Shown: one piece after another, positions 26,131 to 35,409 of the stretch
How the letters are laid out: every line of letters begins with the position of its first letter
How positions within the stretch are numbered: the stretch's first letter is position 1
Translations under genes and position numbers: made by a program
The notes under the pieces: model-generated
Told to the model about the DNA's origin: nothing
The model's database searches: none
What the model saw: only the letters and a program-made list of their open reading frames with translations
NCBI GenBank assembly: GCA_016714985.1
Contig: JADKBS010000006.1
Location: forward strand, 248,001 to 312,000
Source of the DNA: Saprospiraceae bacterium
GTDB lineage: Bacteria > Bacteroidota > Bacteroidia > Chitinophagales > Saprospiraceae
Reading direction: 5' to 3'
Length of the DNA stretch: 64,000 nucleotides

Positions 26131-27426
26131 TTATTTTCGCTTCAGTTCCGGTACAATTTTCATGACCATCTGAACTGTGTTCTTGGTGCGCTCCTCGACC
26201 AGAATTATTTTGCCGTTCCGCAGCATCTCCAGTGTTTGAGGTGTGTAGTGCCTAACAGTTGTCAGTTCCAAGCCATCGGAGTCAACCACTACTTTGAATT
26301 CGTCTTCTATGCTCTGCACAAATTTTTGAACTCGATCATCAACACTATTCACGCAGACTGCAAAGCTGATGGCCGTGTTCTGCATCAAGTTCACTTGCAA
26401 ACGGAATTCGGCAATCTTTGTGAAGATATGGCTCATGTGATGCTCCGCAACAAATGAGAAGTCACGGGTAGAAATGTTCAACAGTGCTTGGTTTTTCTCT
26501 ACTGCAACCATAGGGGGATAAAGGTCATCTACATCTGGACCAATAAAAGTGCCGGGGGCCGTGGGGTCGAGAAACGATTTTACATTGAGTGGGATGCTTT
26601 TGTTTTGAAGCGGTTTGATGGTTTTTGGGTGAATGACCTTAGCGCCGTAGTACGTCATCTCGATGGCCTCTCTATAGCTAAGCCTATCCAATTTCGCCAC
26701 GTTCTCAAAAATTCGTGGGTCAGCAGTTAGCACACCGGGCACATCCTTCCAAATAGTCATGCTTTCCGCATCTAGGCAATAGGAGAAAATTGCTGCCGTA
26801 TAGTCAGAACCCTCTCTACCCAAGGTGGTAGTAAAATTCTCTTTTGTACTCCCGATAAAGCCTTGAGTCAATACAAAGCCACCTGCTTCCACCAATGGTT
26901 TGGCTATTTTGTTAGCATTTTCAACTGTCTCCTCCCATTGTACCCAACCTTCACGGTAAATATCATCGGTTAGGATTACATCTCTGGCATCCAACCATTT
27001 TGTGGGCAAACTTATATGGTTGAGATAGGCTGCCAAGATTTTGGTGGAAACCAATTCGCCAACAGAAACGATTTGGTCGTACATGAAATCGTAGTTTGGA
27101 TGAGGCTCGTCATCCAGTACCCATTCAATCGAAACGAATGTATCGTTGACATCGTCATAAACGGGGTGCTCATTTCCAAACAATTCAGCAATGATGGCAT
27201 AATGCGACTGCTTCACGTTTTCGAGGTGAAAGGCTGCCTCCCCCGTCTTGTTTGCATGTGCGGCCACAATTTTTTCCAAGGCATCAGTAGTTTTGCCCAT
27301 TGCGGAGACAACAATGACTAGTGGGTCTTCTTGAAAGGACTTTAGTATGGATGAAACATTCCTAACACCAGCGGCATCCTTAACGGATGCTCCACCGAAT
27401 TTGAAAACTTTGAGTTTCTTTTTCAT
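26131..27426 (-). CDS. lysC: Aspartate kinase
   Basis: The 431-residue monofunctional enzyme phosphorylates L-aspartate, the first step to lysine, threonine, methionine and diaminopimelate. It begins with VFKFGGASVKDAAG (the KFGG motif) and has the substrate-binding TLGREGSDYTAAIF and the VPGVLTADPR segment. The C-terminal part (from about 300) is the ACT regulatory region, shorter than in E. coli LysC but normal for the Bacteroidota type. There is no homoserine dehydrogenase fusion. It has its own TATCTTTG promoter and a terminator, so it is probably monocistronic. Confidence 0.95.
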   Translation of the reverse strand: MKKKLKVFKFGGASVKDAAGVRNVSSILKSFQEDPLVIVVSAMGKTTDALEKIVAAHANKTGEAAFHLENVKQSHYAIIAELFGNEHPVYDDVNDTFVSIEWVLDDEPHPNYDFMYDQIVSVGELVSTKILAAYLNHISLPTKWLDARDVILTDDIYREGWVQWEETVENANKIAKPLVEAGGFVLTQGFIGSTKENFTTTLGREGSDYTAAIFSYCLDAESMTIWKDVPGVLTADPRIFENVAKLDRLSYREAIEMTYYGAKVIHPKTIKPLQNKSIPLNVKSFLDPTAPGTFIGPDVDDLYPPMVAVEKNQALLNISTRDFSFVAEHHMSHIFTKIAEFRLQVNLMQNTAISFAVCVNSVDDRVQKFVQSIEDEFKVVVDSDGLELTTVRHYTPQTLEMLRNGKIILVEERTKNTVQMVMKIVPELKRK

Positions 27427-27451
27427 CTGAGTGTGGTTTTGAAAACGGGTG

Positions 27452-27459
27452 CAAAGATA
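27452..27459 (-). promoter_or_regulatory. Bacteroidota -7 promoter element (TATCTTTG) for lysC
   Basis: Exact TAnnTTTG match on the minus strand, 25 bp before the lysC ATG, which implies a leader of about 18 nt. Confidence 0.6.
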
Positions 27460-27488
27460 ATTTTTGCTCTAAACTCGTATTGGTTTCA

Positions 27489-27527
27489 TAAAAAAAGCGG
27501 TGGCATTTTTTCAAATGCCACCGCTTG
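27489..27527 (-). terminator. Terminator of rpoD (minus strand)
   Basis: Read on the minus strand, AAGCGGTGGCATTT and AATGCCACCGCTT form a long stem followed by TTTTTTA. It begins 23 bp after the rpoD stop. Confidence 0.88.
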
Positions 27528-27549
27528 TGGGTATTGCTTGATGACTTTC

Positions 27550-28416
27550 TTAGTTCAAGCTGAAATATAGGCCGTGCCGCTGCACTTTGGATTGCAAGCT
27601 CTTAAGGCCCTTGTATTTTATCTGGCGGATACGTTCCTTGCCGACGCCGAGCATTTCGCTGATTTCGTCAAGGCTGTAGGCACGGTCACGGCCAATGCCA
27701 TAGAAAAGTGCAAGTACTTGGGCCTCATTTTCCGGAAGGCTATTCAGCAACAATTCCACTTCTTTTTGCATTGATTCATGTTGAACCACTTTCGTGTCGG
27801 GGCTTGGAATTGCATCGCTTTCCAAGAAATAGGTGAGGTCAACGTCCTCGTCATCACCAATTGGGGCGTCCAAGGAGCTGCACCTGCCATTTGTGGAGAG
27901 GCATTTTTCCACAGAATCCAACGTCATCTCTACGACGGCAGCGATTTCTTCCATCGTTGGCTCACGCTCAAATACCTGCATGAGGTCATCACGGGTGCGC
28001 ATAACTCGCATCAGGTTGGATTGATGGTTGAACGGAACCCTGATTTCCCTTGATTTTTCACCGATGGCTTGAAGAATGCTTTGACGAATCCACCAAACTG
28101 CGTAAGAAATGAACTTGAAGCCCTTTGTTTCATCAAAACGTTCTGCAGCTTTTAGAAGCCCAAGGTTACCTTCGTTGATGAGGTCGCCAAGTGTAAGACC
28201 GCAGTTTTGATATTGCTTCGCAACTGAAATGACGAACTTTAGGTTACAGTTGACAATACGTTGGAAGGCTTCCAAACTCCCTTCTTTGTATTTCCTGAAC
28301 TGATCAACTTCCTGCTCTGGCGTAAGCACGTCATAGCGGGAAACTTCTGTCATGTACTTTTCAAGTGATTTGGCATCCCGACGTGTAATCGACTGGGTTA
28401 TGACTAAAGCTCTCAT
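27550..28416 (-). CDS. rpoD: Primary RNA polymerase sigma factor (sigma-70, short Bacteroidota type)
   Basis: The 288-residue sigma factor has the length usual for primary sigma factors of Bacteroidota, which lack most of region 1.1. Region 1.2 is at SLEKYMTEVSRYDVLTPEQE (18-37). Region 2 spans about 50-115, with NLKFVISVAKQYQNCG, the core-binding GDLINEGNLGLLKAAERF and the -10-recognising FKFISYAVWWIRQSI. Region 3 follows, and region 4 has the helix-turn-helix LDEISEMLGVGKERIRQIK (about 253-272). It should direct transcription from the TAnnTTTG promoters seen in this window. Confidence 0.96.
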   Translation of the reverse strand: MRALVITQSITRRDAKSLEKYMTEVSRYDVLTPEQEVDQFRKYKEGSLEAFQRIVNCNLKFVISVAKQYQNCGLTLGDLINEGNLGLLKAAERFDETKGFKFISYAVWWIRQSILQAIGEKSREIRVPFNHQSNLMRVMRTRDDLMQVFEREPTMEEIAAVVEMTLDSVEKCLSTNGRCSSLDAPIGDDEDVDLTYFLESDAIPSPDTKVVQHESMQKEVELLLNSLPENEAQVLALFYGIGRDRAYSLDEISEMLGVGKERIRQIKYKGLKSLQSKVQRHGLYFSLN

Positions 28417-28824
28417 TAATCGTAAGAAGATTTGCCCTGATACCCTCAGGGATTATGTATGATAAAGTGGTTTATCGCTTAGAAAAGCCAGAAAAAAGAT
28501 TTTTTCGACTGTTTAACGGCAAACAACCTTTCGATATTGGAATTTTCAATAGGTTTTTTTGGGTTTTTCCATAAGAACATCTGAAAGAACAAAATTCATC
28601 AGCAATAGTTCGTTACAAGATGAACGATTTTTGGTATTGTTTTTGTAATTTAGAACAATCCCTCCACATTCTTTCCTGGTCTCTAACCCATTCATCTATC
28701 CTTTGTGCTGCCTCTTGCGGCAATCCTCCTTTTTGCCTATATTTTTTGCCTCAATATGTCGCAATACGAGCAAGAGGGCAAAGTTGATTCATTTGAACAA
28801 ATTATCCCCATTTTTTGTGAAATT
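28417..28824. other. Divergent intergenic region upstream of rpoD
   Basis: About 400 bp between the rpoD start and the calcium-binding lipoprotein. It is AT-rich and holds T tracts and a short CCCTGAT/AGGG inverted repeat near 28437-28452 in the rpoD leader. I see no gene or full promoter consensus; TATCCTTTG at 28694 is close to TAnnTTTG but has one extra base. Confidence 0.35.
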
Positions 28825-29604
28825 ATGCCCAAACACTTCAAAAATTTACACTTGCCTAGCAGCACCATTCGATTGATGTTACTGCTTTTTGCAGTTATAT
28901 CGAGCATGAATTGCCAATTGGAAACAACTTGGAAAAAGCCACAACTTGTGTTCGACTTTGATTTGGACGGTGTATCCGATGAAGAAGACCTGGATGATGA
29001 CAACGACGGGATTCCAGATGAGATTGAGCTGACAAACGACAACGATGGGGATAATATACCCAATCATCAAGACAGGGATAGCGACAATGATGGTATCAAT
29101 GATCTAATTGAGGCATTGGGTGTTGACAAAGACGGGGATGGAATGATTGACCCATGGGACGAATGGAGCGACTCAAACCATAACGGCTTTCATGACGAGT
29201 ACGAAGTCGAACCTTTGGTGGTTCAGGTCAAGGAAGGGAATAAAAATCAATGGCAGAGCCACAATGAATTTTCAGGTATTTCCTTGGATTTGGATGGTGA
29301 TCAAATCCCAAACTTTTGGGATTTGGATAGCGATGATGATGGCGTCAATGATTATAACGAATGGGGAGGGCTGACCATCAAAACCAAAATCGTGGACACT
29401 AATGCGGATGGCTTTGATGATCGGCTAATTGGTCATATATACACGCAAGGGGACAAGGAAACTAGAAGCGGTCACCCAGAGGAAGTCAAAGATGAACTTG
29501 ATTTATTCCAATCCATTTACAAAAATGAAGTGCAAGATGGGGTGTCAGCTATTGACGCCGATGGAAATGGTAAACCGAACTTTTTTGACAAGCTAATGAA
29601 GTAG
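28825..29604 (+). CDS. Calcium-binding thrombospondin type 3-repeat protein, probable lipoprotein
   Basis: From the ATG at 28825 the protein has 259 residues; longer in-frame starts exist (28705, 28756), but this one places a hydrophobic segment and a Cys (MLLLFAVISSMNC, C30) as a likely signal peptide, although the lipobox is weak. The rest is packed with aspartate-rich calcium loops of TSP3 or EF-hand type: DFDLDGVSDEEDLDDDNDG, DRDSDNDGINDL, DKDGDGMIDPWDE and, near the end, DADGNGKPNFFDK. Such repeats fold around calcium and serve as spacers in exported proteins. There is no sorting domain. Function is otherwise unknown. Confidence 0.75.
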   Translation: MPKHFKNLHLPSSTIRLMLLLFAVISSMNCQLETTWKKPQLVFDFDLDGVSDEEDLDDDNDGIPDEIELTNDNDGDNIPNHQDRDSDNDGINDLIEALGVDKDGDGMIDPWDEWSDSNHNGFHDEYEVEPLVVQVKEGNKNQWQSHNEFSGISLDLDGDQIPNFWDLDSDDDGVNDYNEWGGLTIKTKIVDTNADGFDDRLIGHIYTQGDKETRSGHPEEVKDELDLFQSIYKNEVQDGVSAIDADGNGKPNFFDKLMK

Positions 29605-29932
29605 GACATCACAATTTGAATGCTATAGACCTGTGAGAAAGGTTGCTTCACGTATCATTTTTATGATCAGCATCAACAATTTCTGAAAGAGCAAAACTCA
29701 AGTATCCACTTTTTTCCAGACAAAAAACAAAGACATCATGAATCATGTAAACCTTTGCCAGCCCTATTTCTCTCCACAATTTGTTTCAAAATCCCATCCG
29801 CCATAGCTGAATGAAGATAGCCTAAAGCAACAAAAAGCGATTTGGTCTTTGAAAGGTTGCAACGCAATTGGCTGCATCTTTTCAGGGCCTCACGAAACAC
29901 TTGACAATGCTCATTTTGTCGAGGATTCCCAC
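29605..29932. other. Intergenic region without recognisable gene
   Basis: About 330 bp between convergent genes. I see no coding sequence or structured element before the terminator at 29933. Confidence 0.4.
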
Positions 29933-29972
29933 AAAAATGGGGCTGCCGGTTGACGGCAGCCCCATTTTTTTT
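29933..29972. terminator. Bidirectional terminator
   Basis: AAAAATGGGGCTGCCG and CGGCAGCCCCATTTTTTTT pair perfectly around a short loop, with A and T tracts on both sides. It lies 40 bp after the stop of the minus-strand dehydrogenase gene. Confidence 0.88.
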
Positions 29973-30011
29973 GAAAGAGACCTTAGCTGAAATCGCTTAG
30001 AGGCGAAGGTC

Positions 30012-31313
30012 TTAACCCTGTTTTTCATAAACAATCTTCCAAATCTTTCCTTCAACGGAATCGCTAACATAGAATGCCCCATCAGGCCCAATGGCCAAGC
30101 CACAAGGCCTATGTTTGGCGTCACTTGGGGAGGGAACGGGTTTGACGCCAGCGAAACCCTCTGCAAAAGTCTGCCATTCGCCTGCTACCTTGCCATCTTT
30201 GAACGGGACAAAGGCCACAAAGAATCCTTTTTGCTCTTTTGGTGCCCTGTTCCAAGAACCGTGAAAAGCTATGAAAGCCCCGTTTTGGTACTCAGCAGGG
30301 AATTGATTTCCGTTGTAAAAAATGACATCATTGGGTGCCATGTGTGCTGGGAAAGCAACGATAGGGTTTTTAGCTTGCTCACAACGGCCAGTTTTCTTAC
30401 CATCTCCACCGTATTCTGGTCCCAGCACTTTCTTATTTTGCATCGGGTCAAAATAGCAGTAAGGCCAACCGAGGAAATCACCTTCGCTTACTTGGAAAAA
30501 CTCCTCGGCAGGAAGCTCTGCGTTCTGATCAGCGGTAAACATTTTTGGCCAAAACTCTGAGAGTTGGTCACGTCCATGCTGAACGACGAAAAGGCCGTTG
30601 GTCGCCTTGTTCCAAGTCAAAGCCACTGCGTTTCTGATTCCAGATGCATATCTTTTGCCAGCTGATGCCTGTTGAGCAATCTTGTTGGCGTCAAACTGCC
30701 ATACACCTGCATGCTTGTCTAGAAGCGGGCAGGGGTCTTGGCCTAAGGAGCCAGCTGCGCGGTTTTCTATTTGGCAGGCATTGCTTGGAGCACCAATGTT
30801 GATATAAATGTGGCCATCATCATCAAGCGTTAATGACTTGGAGGCATGTTCGTTTTGTTTCGGAAATCCACCTACCAATAGCACTCTTGTGTTTTCGTCA
30901 GGCAATAATGATTCAGGTTTGAGTTCGTAGCGATAAACTTCATCGTCGGATGAGCAATAAAGGTAATTGCCTTGGATTTCCATGCCCGTACCAGTGTGGG
31001 AGCCAAAATATTCGGTAATATCTGCTTGGCCATCGCCGTTGCTATCCCTAAGTGCCGCAAGGCCCTTCCCCCCAGCTAGCGTGTGCATTTGGACATAGAC
31101 GTCGCCATTTGAACTGACTGCAATGTGGCGGGCACCTTCCCCCAATTTTTCAGCGAAAACATAGGCTTTGAAACCAGGGGGGAGCGTTAAGCTGTTATCA
31201 ACTGTACTCGAATTGGCTGCTTGTGCTTCGCTTGGTGAGGTAGTTGGTGTTTTATCGTTTGCGCATGACCACCAGAACATTGGCATAATAAGGAGGTAAA
31301 AGCATTTTTTCAT
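30012..31313 (-). CDS. PQQ-type sugar (sorbosone) dehydrogenase-like lipoprotein
   Basis: The start is set at 31313 (MKKCFYLLIMPMFWWSC), because the upstream in-frame ATG at 31322 lies inside a promoter element. The 433-residue protein has a lipoprotein-like N-terminus (Cys 17) and a six-bladed propeller of the glucose/sorbosone dehydrogenase type: LPPGFKAYVFAEKLG, then RDSNGDGQADITEYFG, YASGIRNAVALTWN, FFQVSEGDFLGWPYCYFD and a final CGLAIGPDGAFYVSDSVEGKIW. Enzymes of this group oxidise sugars or aldoses with PQQ in the periplasm. Cofactor and substrate cannot be proved from sequence. Confidence 0.9.
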   Translation of the reverse strand: MKKCFYLLIMPMFWWSCANDKTPTTSPSEAQAANSSTVDNSLTLPPGFKAYVFAEKLGEGARHIAVSSNGDVYVQMHTLAGGKGLAALRDSNGDGQADITEYFGSHTGTGMEIQGNYLYCSSDDEVYRYELKPESLLPDENTRVLLVGGFPKQNEHASKSLTLDDDGHIYINIGAPSNACQIENRAAGSLGQDPCPLLDKHAGVWQFDANKIAQQASAGKRYASGIRNAVALTWNKATNGLFVVQHGRDQLSEFWPKMFTADQNAELPAEEFFQVSEGDFLGWPYCYFDPMQNKKVLGPEYGGDGKKTGRCEQAKNPIVAFPAHMAPNDVIFYNGNQFPAEYQNGAFIAFHGSWNRAPKEQKGFFVAFVPFKDGKVAGEWQTFAEGFAGVKPVPSPSDAKHRPCGLAIGPDGAFYVSDSVEGKIWKIVYEKQG

Positions 31314-31319
31314 AGATTC

Positions 31320-31327
31320 CAAAGATA
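31320..31327 (-). promoter_or_regulatory. Bacteroidota -7 element (TATCTTTG), start codon 6 bp downstream
   Basis: On the minus strand TATCTTTG is followed by GAATCT and then the ATG. Transcription would start at or next to the ATG, which implies a leaderless or nearly leaderless mRNA. Confidence 0.55.
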
Positions 31328-31354
31328 AGAAACTGTTTTAAAAAATTAACCGGT

Positions 31355-33108
31355 TTAGGCGGTTTCAAGTTGAGCTTTTTCAACGATTGGGCTCCAATTG
31401 AACTTCTTGTTCAGCTTGTAATTGTCCAATCGGTTGTGGTAAAAATAAAGCAATTTGAAATCCTGGCTCATCAAATTGCCACTTTCATAATCCAAAGGTT
31501 TGTCAATGTGATAGACCCCAAGGTTGCGCACCCCATCTTTCAACAAGTCTTCCGCATCGAAATAGATTTGATTGGAGAGCTTAATTTTCCCAGCCTGGTT
31601 CATATCTATTAGCAAATTCTTTGTCTGGTTTACAATTTCCAGCATCGTTTCCATCGGAAAGACAAATTCATCTGGCGGCAATCGCAGCACCCCGAACAAA
31701 TCAAGGTGCGGATGCAGGCGCTTTAGGATATTGAATGCGGCATAGGCAACCACATGGCTAGTTAGAACAATGTTCTCTTTATGGTAACGTTCCACCAACC
31801 GATCTGCTAACATAATGGTGTATTCTTGCTCACGTTGGAGGTCATCTGTCACTTGACCACCAGATTGAAAGTACTCTTCAAGTTTCACCAATTTCCCAAA
31901 TCGGTCGTAGCTATTGCCATCGTCGTCCACGAAATTGCCCATTACATCAAGCGGCTTGCCGAAGGACAGCGTTATCTCCGATGGCTGCGAAAAAAAAGTC
32001 CACCCAAATTTCAATATTTTCCGAAGACTGTAGAATTCGTCTTTTGATCGGACATAATGCTCCTTGCCTGTTATACTAAGGTGTTGTTCAATGAGGTATT
32101 TTGCCTCTAAGACAAAATGGTAGCTGAGGACAAGCGGCACGATGAAGATTTTCTCGTTTTTCCCTTTTTGGAAATTGGTACGCTGAGCCTCCATTGCTGT
32201 TCCAAGCAATCCCATTTTCAGTTTGTCCTCCAAGCCGCCTGAACGGCTCCTTGTGCCACCTGGGAAGAACAGGCTGTTCGTGCCTCGTTGAATGGAAAGG
32301 TTGGACATGGCTTTGAGGGTTTCAAGGTAGATCGTGTTTTTCTTCCTTCGGTCCACTCGATAAGCCCCAAACGGTTCATGAAATAAGCCGTGTATCCCGT
32401 ATTGTATAGGTTTAAACCTGCGCCATAGCTAAATGAGGGCACCCCAACAATAGTGTCAAGTGCATAGCCAATGAGCATTGAGTCGAGGTTGGAGGAGTGT
32501 GTTGGAACAATGACTACCGTTCCTTTTGTCATCAAAGTCCTCAGTTTCTCGACTTCGCCCTTAGTCAGCAAGCGCTCATAAACTTTGTATTTAGTACCAA
32601 AAATACGCTTCATGTTCCTTGCAGCGGCTGTATTCAGCAGGCGGTTAAAGAGCACTGTCAAAAACTTTCTTGCAAACTGAAAGGTGGGAATGCGGAAGGT
32701 ACCCACAATTTCTTCACTATAACGATGAATTATTCTTCTCAGCAAGTCTTCTTCCTTGGCTTTTTTTTCCTCATCTGCTAAGATTTCATCTGGCTTGCCA
32801 AACAATTTCTTGCTGATTTTGCGCCAAAACACATGGTCTTGCGGCGGGTCAACCTTCCACGGCTCCTCTTTTATCCGTATGCGTTCCATATAGGCCGTTT
32901 TTGCAATCACATCATCAAGGTCGTCGCCATGCAACTTTAGTACTCTATGAAAGGTGTACTCGTCTATTTCTTCTATGAAATTCTTGCGGTCATCCGACAG
33001 CTTATAAATCGGCCATTGCTCCATGTCCGGTATCACGTGAGGATAGACTTTTGAACCTTCTGTCATTATTGTGGAAATTGCAATTGGATAGTTGAAGGAC
33101 TGCACCAA
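31355..33108 (-). CDS. Glycerol-3-phosphate O-acyltransferase (GPAT/PlsB-like), frameshifted
   Basis: Two overlapping frames make one protein of about 585 residues. The first (33108, or ATG at 33066, down to about 32368) has the acyltransferase motif I HSSNLDS (HX4D) inside VIVPTHSSNLDSMLIGYALD and ends correctly at YFMNRLG. The second (about 32365 to 31355) continues AYRVDRRKK and holds the motif III FFPGGTRSRSG (usual FPEGTRS, with Gly for Glu) and the long PlsB-type C-terminal part. One missing base in the run of four C at 32365-32368 explains the break. The enzyme acylates glycerol-3-phosphate in phospholipid synthesis. An essential gene of this kind is unlikely to be dead, which favours sequencing error. 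Confidence 0.87.
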
Positions 33109-33163
33109 GCAAACACTTGTTCAGCCATGTTAGCGCACCTATCGCTAGGTATCTGGTGCTGAA

Positions 33164-33418
33164 TCAATTTACGGCCTCGATGTTTTGTATCGCTGGTACT
33201 TTTGCCTTGATAGCGACCTCAATACCAGCTTTCATGGTCATCAATGACATATTGCAGTTTTGGCAGTTGCCCAGCCATTTCACTTTCACGGTCATTTCAT
33301 CCGTAATGTCCACCACTTCAATATCGCCGCCATCTGACTTCAAATGCGGACGAACGTCGTCTAAAGCATGGTTGATTTGCGCAATAAGGTCTGACTTTGC
33401 TTGTTCCAACATAATCAT
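33164..33418 (-). CDS. NifU C-terminal-domain (Nfu-type) iron-sulfur protein
   Basis: The 84-residue protein is a single Nfu domain: VRPHLKSDGGDIEVVDI, then VKWLGNCQNCNMSLMTMKAGIE. The CxxC (CQNC) is the cluster ligand pair of the family. It delivers [4Fe-4S] clusters to target proteins. Its ATG overlaps the stop of the GNAT gene in an ATGA arrangement, and the Mrp ATPase, another cluster carrier, is two genes upstream, so the three genes form a small iron-sulfur operon. Confidence 0.93.
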   Translation of the reverse strand: MIMLEQAKSDLIAQINHALDDVRPHLKSDGGDIEVVDITDEMTVKVKWLGNCQNCNMSLMTMKAGIEVAIKAKVPAIQNIEAVN

Positions 33419-33876
33419 TGATTTTGTAATTGCTTGAACAACATAAGGTTGTGATGTAATTCAAAGCCAATTCGCTGGTAAAATCGGGTTGCCTTAGGGT
33501 TGTTCTTTACAGTTTCAAGCATGAAAGCTACAAACTTGTATTTAGAATTTTGCTCAAGGTACATGAAAAACTGTTCCCCAATGCCGCTACTCCGATGGTT
33601 TGGCTGGATAAACAATTCATCAACATAGCCAATCCATCCTGAATATTCGTTGCTCCAAAAACGGTTTAGTATGCAATAGCCAATCGTTTCGCCATTTGCC
33701 TCAAAGATGATGATTTCACTGGGGTTTGAAGGCGAAATGAGAGGCTCTATTGATAAGGCTATTTTTTCAGCACTCATTTGCGTTGCTTTCGTTCCATCCT
33801 TGGTGTAGAGTCCCAGAACCATTTCTACCAAAGTTGAAAAATCGGATTGCTTGTATTCCCTGAATGTCAAATCCAT
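33415..33876 (-). CDS. GNAT-family N-acetyltransferase
   Basis: The 153-residue protein has the GNAT acetyl-CoA-binding pattern: YVDELFIQPNHRSSGIGEQFF (the R/QxxGxG/A site is HRSSGIG) and a C-terminal ARFYQRIGFELHHNLM, in the place of the usual A-xx-FY-xx-GF. The acceptor is unknown. The gene lies 4 bp after mrp and overlaps nfu by 4 bp, so it is co-transcribed with both. Whether it has a role with iron-sulfur proteins is open. Confidence 0.88.
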   Translation of the reverse strand: MDLTFREYKQSDFSTLVEMVLGLYTKDGTKATQMSAEKIALSIEPLISPSNPSEIIIFEANGETIGYCILNRFWSNEYSGWIGYVDELFIQPNHRSSGIGEQFFMYLEQNSKYKFVAFMLETVKNNPKATRFYQRIGFELHHNLMLFKQLQNQ

Positions 33877-33880
33877 GTCA

Positions 33881-34984
33881 TTAGCTCGTTACGTTGACGA
33901 TTTTCGTCGGCTCCAATCGCTCGTTTCTGATCTCCACTTGCCGGACGGTATTTTCAGCTATTTTTATGAAAGCTTCTCCAACCATCGACTGTGGATTGAC
34001 AACTACTGGCTTTCCTGAATCACCTCCTTCCCTTATTCCCTGAACAATAGGCACTTGTCCAAGCAATACCGATTCAGCCATTACGGCGAGTCGCTTGCCG
34101 CCACCTTGACCAAAAAGGAAGTATTTGCGGTCTGGCATGTCTTCTGGCGTAAACCAGGCCATGTTTTCCACCACGCCTAAGATGGGCACATTGACCGATG
34201 GCATTAAAAACATGTTCATAGCTTTCACCGCATCCACAACGGCCACTTCTTGTGGCGTGGTAACGACGATGGCCCCCGTCACGGGAACAGTTTGTACCAA
34301 GGTTAGTTGTATGTCGCCAGTTCCGGGCGGAAGGTCAACTACCAGGTAGTCGAGGTCAGGCCAAACCACATCATTGAAAAACTGCTTTATGATTGCTGCC
34401 AACCTTGGGCCTCTTAATACCACAGCCTGCTCAGGTTCGATGATAAAACCAATGGACATTACTGGAATGTCGTAGGCCATGAGTGGAATGATTTTGGGTT
34501 GGCCATTTATTTCTTGAATGCGTGGCCTTTGGCCTTGCAATCCAAACATGGTTGGAATGGAAGGGCCATATAGATCGGCGTCTATCAAGCCTACTTTAGC
34601 GCCCAGTCGCTTCAGCCCCAAAGCCAAATTGACGGATACCGTGGACTTTCCAACACCTCCTTTGCCGGAGGCGACGGCTATGATATTCTTAATTTGAGGG
34701 ACGGAACTGCTTCGTTCTTCTGCTCCCAGTGCTTTGGCCACCACGTGCACATTGACATCAGCATTTGGGTAAACCTCCTTCACGGTTGCAACACAATCAA
34801 AAATCAGGTTGGACTTGTGCGGGCTGTTGAGCGAGGGGAGCACAAGGTTGAAGTTGACGTTGTTACCTTCCGTTTGCAGGTTCTCAACCATGCGTGCCGC
34901 AATGATATCCTTGCCAGTACTGGGGTCTTTCACCCGGTACAATGCATCCACAATCTGTTGTTTATCAATTTCCATCTTTGGCAT
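33881..34984 (-). CDS. Mrp/ApbC-type iron-sulfur cluster carrier ATPase
   Basis: The 367-residue protein has an N-terminal MIP18/DUF59 domain (about 4-90, VKDPSTGKDIIAARMVENL) and a P-loop ATPase domain with the deviant Walker A SGKGGVGKST (about 106-115), DADLYGPSIPTMFG, and DLPPGTGDIQLT. The CxxC seen near the C-terminus of many Mrp proteins is not evident here. It is thought to carry and transfer iron-sulfur clusters. First gene of the mrp-GNAT-nfu operon. The ATG at 34975 (MEIDKQQ) is an alternative start. Confidence 0.94.
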   Translation of the reverse strand: MPKMEIDKQQIVDALYRVKDPSTGKDIIAARMVENLQTEGNNVNFNLVLPSLNSPHKSNLIFDCVATVKEVYPNADVNVHVVAKALGAEERSSSVPQIKNIIAVASGKGGVGKSTVSVNLALGLKRLGAKVGLIDADLYGPSIPTMFGLQGQRPRIQEINGQPKIIPLMAYDIPVMSIGFIIEPEQAVVLRGPRLAAIIKQFFNDVVWPDLDYLVVDLPPGTGDIQLTLVQTVPVTGAIVVTTPQEVAVVDAVKAMNMFLMPSVNVPILGVVENMAWFTPEDMPDRKYFLFGQGGGKRLAVMAESVLLGQVPIVQGIREGGDSGKPVVVNPQSMVGEAFIKIAENTVRQVEIRNERLEPTKIVNVTS

Positions 34985-35151
34985 TTGTGACTACTTAGCA
35001 GTGTTGGTGTTATATAGAAAAATTTCAGTTTTCTTAAAAACAACCCAAAACTGTGGCCCTCTAGCTAGCGTGCATATATCGTTGTAGGCACAACTGACTT
35101 GTGATACAGTTTCAGCCTCTCCTAAATGGTACGCTATTTTTATGAGAGGCA

Positions 35152-35159
35152 CAAAAGTA
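35152..35159 (-). promoter_or_regulatory. Candidate -7 promoter element (TACTTTTG) for the mrp operon
   Basis: Exact TAnnTTTG match on the minus strand, about 170 bp before the mrp start. The implied leader would contain half of the GCCTCTC/GAGAGGC inverted repeat. Consensus match only. Confidence 0.4.
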
Positions 35160-35409
35160 GCATGATTTCGGATTAGGTTCCCTTACTAAAGGGATAAATC
35201 GGGGCGATTGCTTTGCAAGGTGGTAAAGGTTTGTTGGGTAAAATTTTAATTTTTTTCCACACACACTGTTATCAGGTAGGTAGTCGAGAATGATGAATGA
35301 AGGGATGATGCTGATGCGCAGATTGTTTTTTTGGGCTGTTCAACGAAAAGAAAAGTACAAGTGCATGTGTTGATGCTTCAGATTGATCGTTTCTTCTACA
35401 CTATAAGTT

